The notes under the pieces were generated by a model, which had not been told where the DNA came from, ran no database searches, and worked only from the letters and a program-made list of their open reading frames with translations. Position numbers and translations under genes: made by a program. Positions 1 to 7,740 of a stretch of DNA of 45,578 nt are shown here, piece after piece (position 1 is the stretch's first letter; each line of letters opens with the position of its first letter). The stretch covers positions 1-45,578 of the forward strand of contig JANQFY010000280.1 of the NCBI GenBank assembly GCA_028277585.1, written 5' to 3'. Source of the stretch: Sedimentisphaerales bacterium. Its GTDB lineage: Bacteria > Planctomycetota > Phycisphaerae > Sedimentisphaerales > Anaerobacaceae.

Positions 1-94
1 CCTTGACAGACAAGACAGCAAAGAATCAGGAAGTACAACGTGCCGACTGCAAGAATTCGCCCTGCTCTCATTGGTATACCTTTCACGATTGCTG

Positions 95-1390
95 TTACCG
101 AGTGACTTCTTCCATAGCGATCTGGGCCCATTCCCAGAGCCGTTGCGGCTGGTACCGCACGGTGGAGATATCCTTCATGATGATCTCGATGTGTGCTTTG
201 CCCTGTCCGACATCGACGATCCGGCGCAACGTCCGCCGGACCTGCTCGGGGTCCCACTCGTCCTCGGCGAGAATAGCCGGGCTGGGCTTGACGCTCAGCA
301 CGCAGTTGTCTCCCAATTCCGAGACCATCGTCTCCAGATCGCACCAGGCGCTAACGGAGACCTTACGCAGGTTGGGAATGCGGCGCAGCACGTCGATCTT
401 CTGATGGAGCGGCTCGCAACAGCCGTAGTAGTTCAGCGCCCAACGCTTGAGCCAGCGCAGATCGTGCTCGACCGCGAAGTCCCAATGCATCTGAGGAGAG
501 ACCTCCGAGAAGATCTGCGCGTTGGAGCAGCCCCACATATTGCGCGGCTTGACGTGGTCCGGGTCGAAATCATCGCCTGGCAACTCGTCGCAGTACCCGT
601 ATCCGCCGGAACCAACACGCATGTTGCGATTATCCAGCGCCAGCAGATTCTGCTCGACGAATTGATCGAGTTCTGTCATCCAGGCATCCACCATGCGATT
701 GACCGCGGCGTGGACCATCTCGGGGCGTAAGACGAAGTCCATCATCGCCTCTTCGATGCCCCACCAGCGAATCAGATAGTCCCAGGGCGTGAACCAGATA
801 TGCCCCTGTCCCTCCTTCCGGACGGGCAGGATGCCGTCATACACATCGCGCATCGCGGCGTAGCGCAAAGCGGTAGCCTTCTCATCGTGCGTGATGCGCG
901 GCATCTTGATCTTCTCAATATCTTCCGGGCTCTTGATCTGGATCTTGAAATGACGCGAGACAACGTCGCTGGTCTCGTCGGTCTTGACCACGTCGACGTC
1001 TTCGACAATGCCGAAATCGGTGGAGTGAATCGCCAGGGGACAAGCGAGATAGTCGCTGACCACCATATCCGCAGGCAGGTGGCGCCATTGATACAACTCC
1101 CTGCGCAGTTGGTCCTCCTGGCCCCGCGCCCAGGGGTGTTCGCAGCGCAGGGTCAGTTCGTCGTCGACGTTCATCTCGTTCCAGCAGATCTCGTTGATCC
1201 AAACCATGGGCCGCTTGGACGCGAGATTATTCAGCTTCGTCCAAAGCCGCGCGTTGTCATGATGGATCGGCAGTGCCGCGACCTCCGCCAATTCGCCAGC
1301 CAGACGGCGCAGAATCTCGCGGTCCTGCTGTGACACCCTGATCTCTTCAGCGACAATGGGCTCAGGGCGGTGACTGGGATCGTGTAACAT
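95..1390 (-). CDS. URO-D superfamily-like protein, divergent
   Basis: A 431-residue cytoplasmic protein without a signal peptide. The overall pattern, with a C-terminal barrel-like half and a distal E-I-I-M segment, resembles divergent uroporphyrinogen decarboxylase-like proteins of the MtaA/CmuA group. These are usually cobamide- or thiol-dependent methyltransferase relatives rather than haem enzymes. A G-C-C-E-P-L-H stretch (Cys324, Cys325, His329) lies where that group places its zinc or thiol-binding residues; the metal role is inference. It is the last gene of a four-gene run, 18 bases after the preceding URO-D gene. An AAGGAG lies about 12 bases before the ATG, which is slightly far. 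The substrate is unknown. Confidence 0.7.
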   Translation of the reverse strand: MLHDPSHRPEPIVAEEIRVSQQDREILRRLAGELAEVAALPIHHDNARLWTKLNNLASKRPMVWINEICWNEMNVDDELTLRCEHPWARGQEDQLRRELYQWRHLPADMVVSDYLACPLAIHSTDFGIVEDVDVVKTDETSDVVSRHFKIQIKSPEDIEKIKMPRITHDEKATALRYAAMRDVYDGILPVRKEGQGHIWFTPWDYLIRWWGIEEAMMDFVLRPEMVHAAVNRMVDAWMTELDQFVEQNLLALDNRNMRVGSGGYGYCDELPGDDFDPDHVKPRNMWGCSNAQIFSEVSPQMHWDFAVEHDLRWLKRWALNYYGCCEPLHQKIDVLRRIPNLRKVSVSAWCDLETMVSELGDNCVLSVKPSPAILAEDEWDPEQVRRTLRRIVDVGQGKAHIEIIMKDISTVRYQPQRLWEWAQIAMEEVTR

Positions 1391-1408
1391 GGGATATATG
1401 ACTCCTTG

Positions 1409-2467
1409 TCAGCTACGGGTCCCGTTTGCGTAGACTCCAAACTCGGCGATGGCTTCGAACATCGACAGAACATTGTCCAGCGGCGTCTCTTCGAGAATCG
1501 TATCGTGACTCGCGCCGGCGACGTACCCGCCACCGGGCTTCATGATCTCGAGTAGCGCACGGGTCTGCTCTCGCACTGTCTGCGGCGTCCCTTCGATCAG
1601 GACGTGGTGAGAATCGATCGCTCCGTTGAGCAGAATGTAATCGCCGAAGGCGTCCTTCAACTGCCCCGGATCCATCCCGGCACACGAGGGTTGCAGGGCG
1701 TGCAACCCGTCGAGCCCCGCCTCGATCATGGCTGGGATCAGCTCGACGAATCCGCCGCAGCAATGCAACATGACCCTCAATCCATAGGCGTGCCCCAAGT
1801 CTACCAGGCGCGCCAGATGAGGCAGGAGGAACCGACGAAACATCGCCTCCGACAGCAGGGGGCCGTGCTGACTGCCAAAGTCGTTACCAATGAAGAAGAC
1901 ATCGATCTCGTCACCGGCCGCGTCAAAGATCCGCTCGCTGACGGCCGCATAGTAGTCCACGACATGCCCAAGGATGGCGTCGATCATTTCGGGCTCATCG
2001 TGCATCTTCAGATACATTGCTTCCATGCCCAGCAGGTCGATCAGATCGTGCCAGAAAGGAGACCAGTCACCACCGAGGATCGCGTACTGTCGGTCGTATG
2101 GCTCAAGCTCAGAACGAATGTGCGACGCGTCCATCCAGGCGGGATCGGGCCAGGAATACGCATGGACGCCTTCCACCGACGCGCCCACCAGGGGATGCGA
2201 CGTCGGTTGTCCCCATCCCAATCCGACACGTTCGACTCCGAAAGGCGTGCGGCTGGTCACACCAGGCGAGAGCGCGATCTCGGGACCGGCATAGCGTGCG
2301 ACAACACGACGAAAATCGTCGCCAATACGTCGCCTAAGCCCTTCGTCGTCCAGGCCGAGTGTCCCCTTGGCCTTGGCCCAGAAGCCTTCCGAGGCCCCAC
2401 ACCAACACGGGACCCGATCGGGCTCCTTGTGGGCAAACGCCGCCAACACGCGTTCTCGTGAGTTCAT
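1409..2467 (-). CDS. Uroporphyrinogen decarboxylase family protein
   Basis: A 352-residue protein of the URO-D/MtaA fold. It opens with the N-terminal pattern typical of the family (N-S-R-E-R-V-L-A-A-F) and carries H-C-C-G-G at residues 235-239, followed by a conserved E-A-G-L-D-G-L-H segment. The His-x-Cys pair is where MtaA-type methyltransferases bind zinc, so methyl-group chemistry is more likely than porphyrin decarboxylation. The ATG at 2467 is preferred over an upstream TTG or GTG because family homology begins there. It lies between a rhamnose mutarotase and another URO-D-like gene in a sugar-transport operon. The actual substrate cannot be read from sequence. Confidence 0.85.
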   Translation of the reverse strand: MNSRERVLAAFAHKEPDRVPCWCGASEGFWAKAKGTLGLDDEGLRRRIGDDFRRVVARYAGPEIALSPGVTSRTPFGVERVGLGWGQPTSHPLVGASVEGVHAYSWPDPAWMDASHIRSELEPYDRQYAILGGDWSPFWHDLIDLLGMEAMYLKMHDEPEMIDAILGHVVDYYAAVSERIFDAAGDEIDVFFIGNDFGSQHGPLLSEAMFRRFLLPHLARLVDLGHAYGLRVMLHCCGGFVELIPAMIEAGLDGLHALQPSCAGMDPGQLKDAFGDYILLNGAIDSHHVLIEGTPQTVREQTRALLEIMKPGGGYVAGASHDTILEETPLDNVLSMFEAIAEFGVYANGTRS

Positions 2468-2503
2468 GCGCACACTCAAGCTTTCAGGCCGAATGACTTA
2501 AGA

Positions 2504-2917
2504 TCAGTCCAGATGATAGACTTCTTCCATGTTCTTCCACCACTGTCCTTCGCCGCGACTGGCTAACGGGTTCTGGCACGGGTCCGTCTCCTTCCACCAG
2601 CGCTGGACCTCCTCGTTCTCGGTGAGGATCTTCATGTCCTTCTCGAAGTCGTCGCCCGTGTACTCGAAGTAACTGAACAGGTACCACTGCCCATCGTCGA
2701 ACTGCGTCAGATAGATCGAGTAGTTCGTGATATTGGCCTTTGCGACCGCTTCGTTCACCGCGGGCCATGGATTGGCGTGGAGTTCCTTATAGTATTCCAG
2801 TTTCTCGGGCTTGACGCCAATGACGGCGCCGTAACGCTGGGCGGGGCGCGAAGTGTGACATCCCGTCTGGGTCACCACCAGCGCAAGCAAGAGACTCCCA
2901 AGCATGAGGTTCTTCAT
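2504..2917 (-). CDS. L-rhamnose mutarotase family lipoprotein
   Basis: A 137-residue protein. Residues 1-20 form a lipoprotein signal ending V-T-Q-T-G-C (lipid-anchored Cys20). The rest matches the RhaM/YiiL fold, which interconverts alpha and beta anomers of L-rhamnose. The E-Y-x-x-x-H motif (Tyr43, His47), N-Y-x-I-Y-L, the W-W-K and the terminal M-E-E-V-Y all line up with Escherichia coli RhaM. The E. coli enzyme is cytoplasmic and about 104 residues long, so export as a lipoprotein is unusual. It sits 31 bases after the symporter stop, so it probably conditions sugar before uptake. The sugar could be another 6-deoxyhexose. Confidence 0.85.
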   Translation of the reverse strand: MKNLMLGSLLLALVVTQTGCHTSRPAQRYGAVIGVKPEKLEYYKELHANPWPAVNEAVAKANITNYSIYLTQFDDGQWYLFSYFEYTGDDFEKDMKILTENEEVQRWWKETDPCQNPLASRGEGQWWKNMEEVYHLD

Positions 2918-2948
2918 CGTTTACTCTCCATTGACCTCAAGAAACTCA

Positions 2949-4583
2949 TCACGCGAACCAGATATACAGCGCCACCATCGTGACGAAGAGAATCAATGAC
3001 AGGATGCGGTAGTCCCCCAGGCCCTTCCAGCCGGGGCTGGTCAGGGGCTCGCGCCAGTTGTTCCAGACTAGACGTGTTTGATCGCCCGTCAGCGTCTTGG
3101 GCTTCCACAGCGAAACGACCACCAGAATGACCGAGCAGATGATCGCCAGGTAGAACGTGGACATCATGCTCGGGATACCCAGGCGTTTCCAAAATGCCAG
3201 GGCAGGCTTGTCTTTGAACCAATCCATCAAGAAGACGATGATGCCTAGAGCTGAGCCAGCGTACAGCGTGACCTGGGCGGCCAGCCCCGAGGCGCGGCGC
3301 CAGAAGACGCCCCAGACGAACACGACCGTGATCGGTGGGGCAATCGCACAAATCAGAGCGACACAGCCCTGGTAGATGCTCCCGAAGCGCTCAATGTGGG
3401 GCGACCAAACAATCGCCAGGAGCATCCCGAGGAACGTCACGATCCGTCCGATGAGGACGAGTTGCTTATCTGACGTCCCAGGGCGCAGCGGCTTGTAGAT
3501 ATCGTAGCTGAACAGCGTCGCGATCGAGTTAAGCGCCCCCGAGACTGTGCCCATCAGAGCCGCGAGCAGCGCCGCGGCCACGATGCCCTTGAGCCCAGAG
3601 GGCAACAGTTCCTTGATCAAATGGCTATACGTATCAGCCGAGTCCTCCAGCGCCGGGATCACGCCCTTGTTGATCAACGCCAGACAGATCGTCCCGGGCA
3701 ACACGAAGATGAAGACGGGCAGAATCTTGATGAAGCCGGCAAACAAAGGACCCACCCGGGCATGGTTCTCGTCCTTGGCGCCGAGCACACGCTGAACGAT
3801 GGTCTGATCGGCGCACCAGTACCACAAGCCAATGATGGGATAGCCCAGAAACACCGAGTACCAGGGCAGATTGCTCGGATCATCCGCGCCGCGTAGAACG
3901 GTCAGCTTGACCGGTTCGACGCTCGCGCTGATTCCGTCCCACCCGCCGACCTTGACGTATCCGATCACCGTGATGCAGATCGCGCCGAGCAACAGGACGA
4001 CGGTCTGGATGGACTCCGTGACCACCACCGCCAGGAGCCCACCGACGATCGTGTACGCGCCGGTCAACACCGAAATCGCGATGATGCTCGTCATGATCTC
4101 GATGCCGAACATGCCTTTGAGCACCAGCGCGCCCGTGTAGAGCGAGAAACCGATGTGAATGAAGATCGCCGAAAAGACCGACAGCACCGCCAGCCAGTTG
4201 CGGCAGGCGCGATTGTAGCGCCGCTCCAGAAAGTCGGGCAAGGTTGTGACACGCGAGCGGATGTAGAACGGGGCGAAAAACAGCGACAGCGCGATCAGAG
4301 TGAAGGCCGCCATCCATTCCATATTGCCGTAAGCCAGACCATTCACATACCCTTCCTGAGCCTGACTGACCAGATGGATCGTCGAGATGTTCGTCGAGAA
4401 CAGGGCCAACCCAATCACGGGCCAGCGCAGCGTGCTGCCGGCCAGGAAGTAGTCTTCACCCTTGTCGCCCCGCCTCAGTTTCAGACCGGAAAGGCACCCC
4501 ACCGCAACGATGCCCACGAGGTACATGACGATGATCGCCAGGTCGATGCCGCCGATCTGAACTTCCGCAATGAGGTTTCCCAT
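2949..4583 (-). CDS. Sodium:solute symporter (SSS family)
   Basis: A 544-residue polytopic membrane protein with about 13-14 hydrophobic segments. The SSS/SGLT signature region is present: the N-terminal L-x-G-S-T-L-R-W-P-V-I-G-L loop, the T-N-I-S-T-I-H helix and T-L-P-D-F-L-E-R-R-Y-N. It should couple Na+ entry to uptake of a sugar or similar organic solute. It is the first gene of a four-gene minus-strand operon with a rhamnose mutarotase and two URO-D proteins, and it is divergent from an AraC regulator. The GAGGG before the ATG supports this start. A monosaccharide substrate, perhaps L-rhamnose-like, is inferred from the neighbour. Confidence 0.9.
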   Translation of the reverse strand: MGNLIAEVQIGGIDLAIIVMYLVGIVAVGCLSGLKLRRGDKGEDYFLAGSTLRWPVIGLALFSTNISTIHLVSQAQEGYVNGLAYGNMEWMAAFTLIALSLFFAPFYIRSRVTTLPDFLERRYNRACRNWLAVLSVFSAIFIHIGFSLYTGALVLKGMFGIEIMTSIIAISVLTGAYTIVGGLLAVVVTESIQTVVLLLGAICITVIGYVKVGGWDGISASVEPVKLTVLRGADDPSNLPWYSVFLGYPIIGLWYWCADQTIVQRVLGAKDENHARVGPLFAGFIKILPVFIFVLPGTICLALINKGVIPALEDSADTYSHLIKELLPSGLKGIVAAALLAALMGTVSGALNSIATLFSYDIYKPLRPGTSDKQLVLIGRIVTFLGMLLAIVWSPHIERFGSIYQGCVALICAIAPPITVVFVWGVFWRRASGLAAQVTLYAGSALGIIVFLMDWFKDKPALAFWKRLGIPSMMSTFYLAIICSVILVVVSLWKPKTLTGDQTRLVWNNWREPLTSPGWKGLGDYRILSLILFVTMVALYIWFA

Positions 4584-4809
4584 AAGTCGCCCTCAGGGCC
4601 GCGCCCGTCGATTCTGCTCCCCACCTCGTGAAACCAGCCGGTTTCCACGGACTCCATTATGCCCATCAAACGAAATCCAGAAATGCAGATTTTCGTGATT
4701 ATTATGGACTATTTGGTGTAATATGGCGATTCTTGATAGCGTGAAGATCGTTGGCGTGTGTATTCCGCCTATTGGGCTATCGTTGAGTAACGAAGGTTCG
4801 AGGCAATCC
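4584..4809. promoter_or_regulatory. Divergent promoter region, symporter / AraC
   Basis: A 226-base spacer between divergently read genes, with an AT-rich core near 4660-4760 that contrasts with the GC-rich coding flanks. It contains two imperfect inverted repeats: GAAACC-AGCC-GGTTTC at 4630-4645, and ACGAAATC paired with GATTTTCGT at 4670-4696. Either could be the operator of the adjacent AraC protein. No convincing sigma-70 promoter could be fixed by eye. The existence of a bidirectional control region follows from the gene layout, but the exact sites are guesses. Confidence 0.4.
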
Positions 4810-5676
4810 ATGCTGCAGAGCGTCCGCTTCAAGCTGCTCAACATCGAGTTCTGTCGATGCGATCGATCCTGGCATTTCGAAAGCGTCAATAGCCCGTTCT
4901 CGCGGTTGTATCTGGTCACGGCCGGCCAGGCGCGGGTGCGCCATCACGGTCGCGAGTACCGACTCACCGAGGGTACCCAACATCTGATCCCGTGTTTCAC
5001 CACCCATGACTGTCACTGTCCCGACTGGTTCGAACTCTACTTCCTGCACTTCACCAGTGAGACCGGCGATGGCGGCGATTTGTTCGCGGTACAGGACTAC
5101 GAATACCACCGCCAGGCCGAGAAAGCCGAATACGAGCGATTCGAACGCCTACTGGAATTGAATCCGAACAAGAAGCTCTACGAGCGCGATCCGACGAAGC
5201 CGACGAGCAAGAACATCTATTCATACCGGTATGACAACGCACGTCGCGAGGCGCTGTGCGACCGGGTCGAATCGCAGGCGCTGCTGCGCCTGTTGCTCGT
5301 CCCGATCCTCCGCGGCGCCCACGTGGCGCCCGAGGAGCAGACCATCCGAGCCCGGCGCCGCTTCGACAACGTCCTGGCGCATATCGACGCGCACTTATCC
5401 GAGCGCATCGCGCTGGCGGACCTGGCCGCGATCGCATCTCTGGAAACCAGCTACTTCTCACGGCTGTTCCATCAGACGTTCGGCGTGCGCCCTGTCGAAT
5501 ACATCAACCGCAAGCGGATTGAGCGCGCCCAGTCGCTACTGCTCTTCACCAATGACAATCAGGATCGTATCGCCAAGCAGGTGGGCTTCTCGGACTGGTC
5601 CTATCTGTCGCGCGTGTTCCACAAATACATAGGGGTCTCGCCGGGTCGGTACCGCCAACAGAACCGCCTCGGGTAA
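4810..5676 (+). CDS. AraC family transcriptional regulator
   Basis: A 288-residue regulator. The N-terminal half looks like the cupin sensor domain (R-L-Y-L-V-T-A-G, then an H-H-G-R-E-Y strand pair). The last 100 residues form the double helix-turn-helix, including I-A-L-A-D-L-A-A-I-A and the signature G-F-S-D-W-S-Y-L-S-R-V-F-H-K at the C-terminus. The ATG at 4810 is preceded by GAGG; an in-frame ATG at 4723 exists but lacks a ribosome site and family homology. It probably senses a sugar and controls the divergent symporter-mutarotase-URO-D operon, and perhaps the FG-GAP gene 52 bases downstream. Confidence 0.92.
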   Translation: MLQSVRFKLLNIEFCRCDRSWHFESVNSPFSRLYLVTAGQARVRHHGREYRLTEGTQHLIPCFTTHDCHCPDWFELYFLHFTSETGDGGDLFAVQDYEYHRQAEKAEYERFERLLELNPNKKLYERDPTKPTSKNIYSYRYDNARREALCDRVESQALLRLLLVPILRGAHVAPEEQTIRARRRFDNVLAHIDAHLSERIALADLAAIASLETSYFSRLFHQTFGVRPVEYINRKRIERAQSLLLFTNDNQDRIAKQVGFSDWSYLSRVFHKYIGVSPGRYRQQNRLG

Positions 5677-5728
5677 GACCGAAACAAAGAGTCTGGGGTC
5701 ACATGCCCCGTCGGAAGAGAGGAAAGCT

Positions 5729-7714
5729 ATGAAACAGCATCGTCACGTCGCACACTGGCTTCTGGTTGCATCACTGCTCTGCATCTGGCTTATCCCATCG
5801 CCCCTGAACGCGGAATTGCCCCGTCTGGAATACAACCATCCGGGCCTGGTGGTCGATCTGGGCGTCGGTCTGTGGGCCTGGCCTCTGCCGATGGACTACG
5901 ACGGGGACGGCGACTACGATCTGCTGGTCTCATGCCCCGACAAGCCCTACAACGGCGTGTACTTCTTCGAGAACCCCGGTGGCGATACGAAGATGCAAAT
6001 CTTCAAACCCGCCGTCAAGGTCGGCAAGGGGCGGAGCAACATTCAGGTCTCCTACATCGACGGCGTGCCGCGCCTTCTGACTCCCGCTCGCGAACTGGTC
6101 GGTTTTCGCGAGGGCGATTTCGCGAGAACGGAGAGCATCTACCCAGCCGGCAAGATACACAATCCCAAGGGCCGCACGCGCGCCAACCAGTGGAAGTACT
6201 GCGACTTTGAAGGCGATGGCGATCTGGACCTGATCGTCGGTGTCGGCGACTGGACCGAGTACGGCTGGGACGACGCGTTCGATGCACAGGGGCAATGGCA
6301 ACGAGGTCCCCTCCGGGGATATGTGTACGTAATCCCGAATGAGAACACCACCGAGAGACCCAAGTACGGCGAACCCGAGAAGATCCAAGCGGGTGACAAG
6401 CCCATCGACGTCTACGGCATGCCCTCACCCAACCTGGCGGATTTCGACGGAGACGGGGACCTCGACATCCTGTGCGGTGAGTTTGTAGATGGATTCACCT
6501 ACTTTCACAATACCGGGACGCGCCAATCCCCCCGGTACGCCCCGGGGCGCGTGCTCGCCAACAACGCTGGCCCCATCCGTATGGACCTCGAGATGATCGT
6601 GCCGGTCGCCATCGACTGGGACAAGGACGGCGACGTCGATCTCATCGTCGGCCAAGAGGATGGTCGCGTCGCGATCCTCGAACACACCGGCAGGATCGTC
6701 GCCGGGATGCCCCAGTTCGCGGCGCCACGGTTCTTTCAGCAACAGGCGGCCCAAGTGAAGTTCGGCGCGTTAGTCACGCCGTGGAGCGTCGATTGGGACG
6801 ACGATGGGGATGAGGACCTGATCTGCGGCAACACGGCCGGCTATATTGGCTTCATCGAAAATCTCGATGGAGGGGATCCCCCCAAGTGGGCCGCCCCCGT
6901 TTACCTGAAAGCGGACGGGGAGGTGATTCGCATCGAGGCGGGCGAAAACGGCTCCATTCAGGGCCCGTGCGAATCCAAGTGGGGCTACACCACCCTGAGC
7001 GTCGCCGACTGGGACCACGACGGCCTGCTCGACATCCTCGTCAATTCCATCTGGGGCAAAGTCGTGTGGTTCCGCAACTGTGGATCGCCCGGCAAGCCGC
7101 GACTCGAACCGGCGCGGTCGATCCAGGTGGCGTGGACGGGAACCCCACCCAAGCCCGCGTGGAACTGGTGGAACCCCAAGGGCAAGAACCTCGTGACACA
7201 GTGGCGCACCACACCCGTTGCGATCGACCTGAACGCCGATGGATTGACCGATCTCGTGATGCTCGACCACGAAGGCTATCTCACCTGGTTCGAGCGTCAG
7301 AAACGGGGCGACCAGTTGGTTCTGCTGCCCGGGCAGCGCATTTTCGAGGGCGAAGGGGTTTCAGCCTTTGACAACAAGCAAAGACCGAAGAACAAGACCG
7401 GCGGGCTGTTGCGGCTGAACACCGCCCGCGCCGGTGGCAGTGGACGGCGCAAGCTCTGTCTGACGGATTGGGACCGGGATGGCAAGCTCGATCTGCTGGT
7501 CAACAGCGTCAATATCAACTTCCTGCGCTGCACGGCTCAGAAGAATGGTCGGTTCGTCTTCCGCGACATGGGGCCGGTCGATCCCCACATGCTGGCGGGC
7601 CATACGACGAGCCCCACCATGGTGGACTGGGACAAGAACGGGACGCCCGATCTGCTGATCGGCGCCGAAGACGGATTCTTCTACTACCTGAAGAATCCGC
7701 ACGACAGGAAATAG
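5729..7714 (+). CDS. Secreted FG-GAP/VCBS repeat protein
   Basis: A 661-residue exported protein. Residues 1-28 are a Sec signal ending P-L-N-A. The mature part contains about nine calcium-type repeats of the form D-x-D-x-D-G-D-x-D-L (for example D-F-D-G-D-G-D-L-D-I-L). These are spaced 40-90 residues apart as in an integrin-like beta-propeller. Such proteins typically bind surfaces or polysaccharide with Ca2+, and some are lyases; no catalytic signature could be recognised here. It follows the AraC gene by 52 bases on the same strand and may share its transcript. The next gene is convergent, leaving only 26 bases between stops. Confidence 0.88.
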   Translation: MKQHRHVAHWLLVASLLCIWLIPSPLNAELPRLEYNHPGLVVDLGVGLWAWPLPMDYDGDGDYDLLVSCPDKPYNGVYFFENPGGDTKMQIFKPAVKVGKGRSNIQVSYIDGVPRLLTPARELVGFREGDFARTESIYPAGKIHNPKGRTRANQWKYCDFEGDGDLDLIVGVGDWTEYGWDDAFDAQGQWQRGPLRGYVYVIPNENTTERPKYGEPEKIQAGDKPIDVYGMPSPNLADFDGDGDLDILCGEFVDGFTYFHNTGTRQSPRYAPGRVLANNAGPIRMDLEMIVPVAIDWDKDGDVDLIVGQEDGRVAILEHTGRIVAGMPQFAAPRFFQQQAAQVKFGALVTPWSVDWDDDGDEDLICGNTAGYIGFIENLDGGDPPKWAAPVYLKADGEVIRIEAGENGSIQGPCESKWGYTTLSVADWDHDGLLDILVNSIWGKVVWFRNCGSPGKPRLEPARSIQVAWTGTPPKPAWNWWNPKGKNLVTQWRTTPVAIDLNADGLTDLVMLDHEGYLTWFERQKRGDQLVLLPGQRIFEGEGVSAFDNKQRPKNKTGGLLRLNTARAGGSGRRKLCLTDWDRDGKLDLLVNSVNINFLRCTAQKNGRFVFRDMGPVDPHMLAGHTTSPTMVDWDKNGTPDLLIGAEDGFFYYLKNPHDRK

Positions 7715-7740
7715 CAGATCGCCCCGACGCAACCACCCGT

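Noticed and set aside
1..94. Promoter-like TTGACA at the left edge
   Set aside because: No matching -10 hexamer or downstream plus-strand gene was found; the neighbouring gene ends here on the other strand.
5677..5728. Mobile-element-like GAGTCTGGGGTCAC sequence before the FG-GAP gene
   Set aside because: Only one short occurrence was noticed, with no second copy or transposase in the window.
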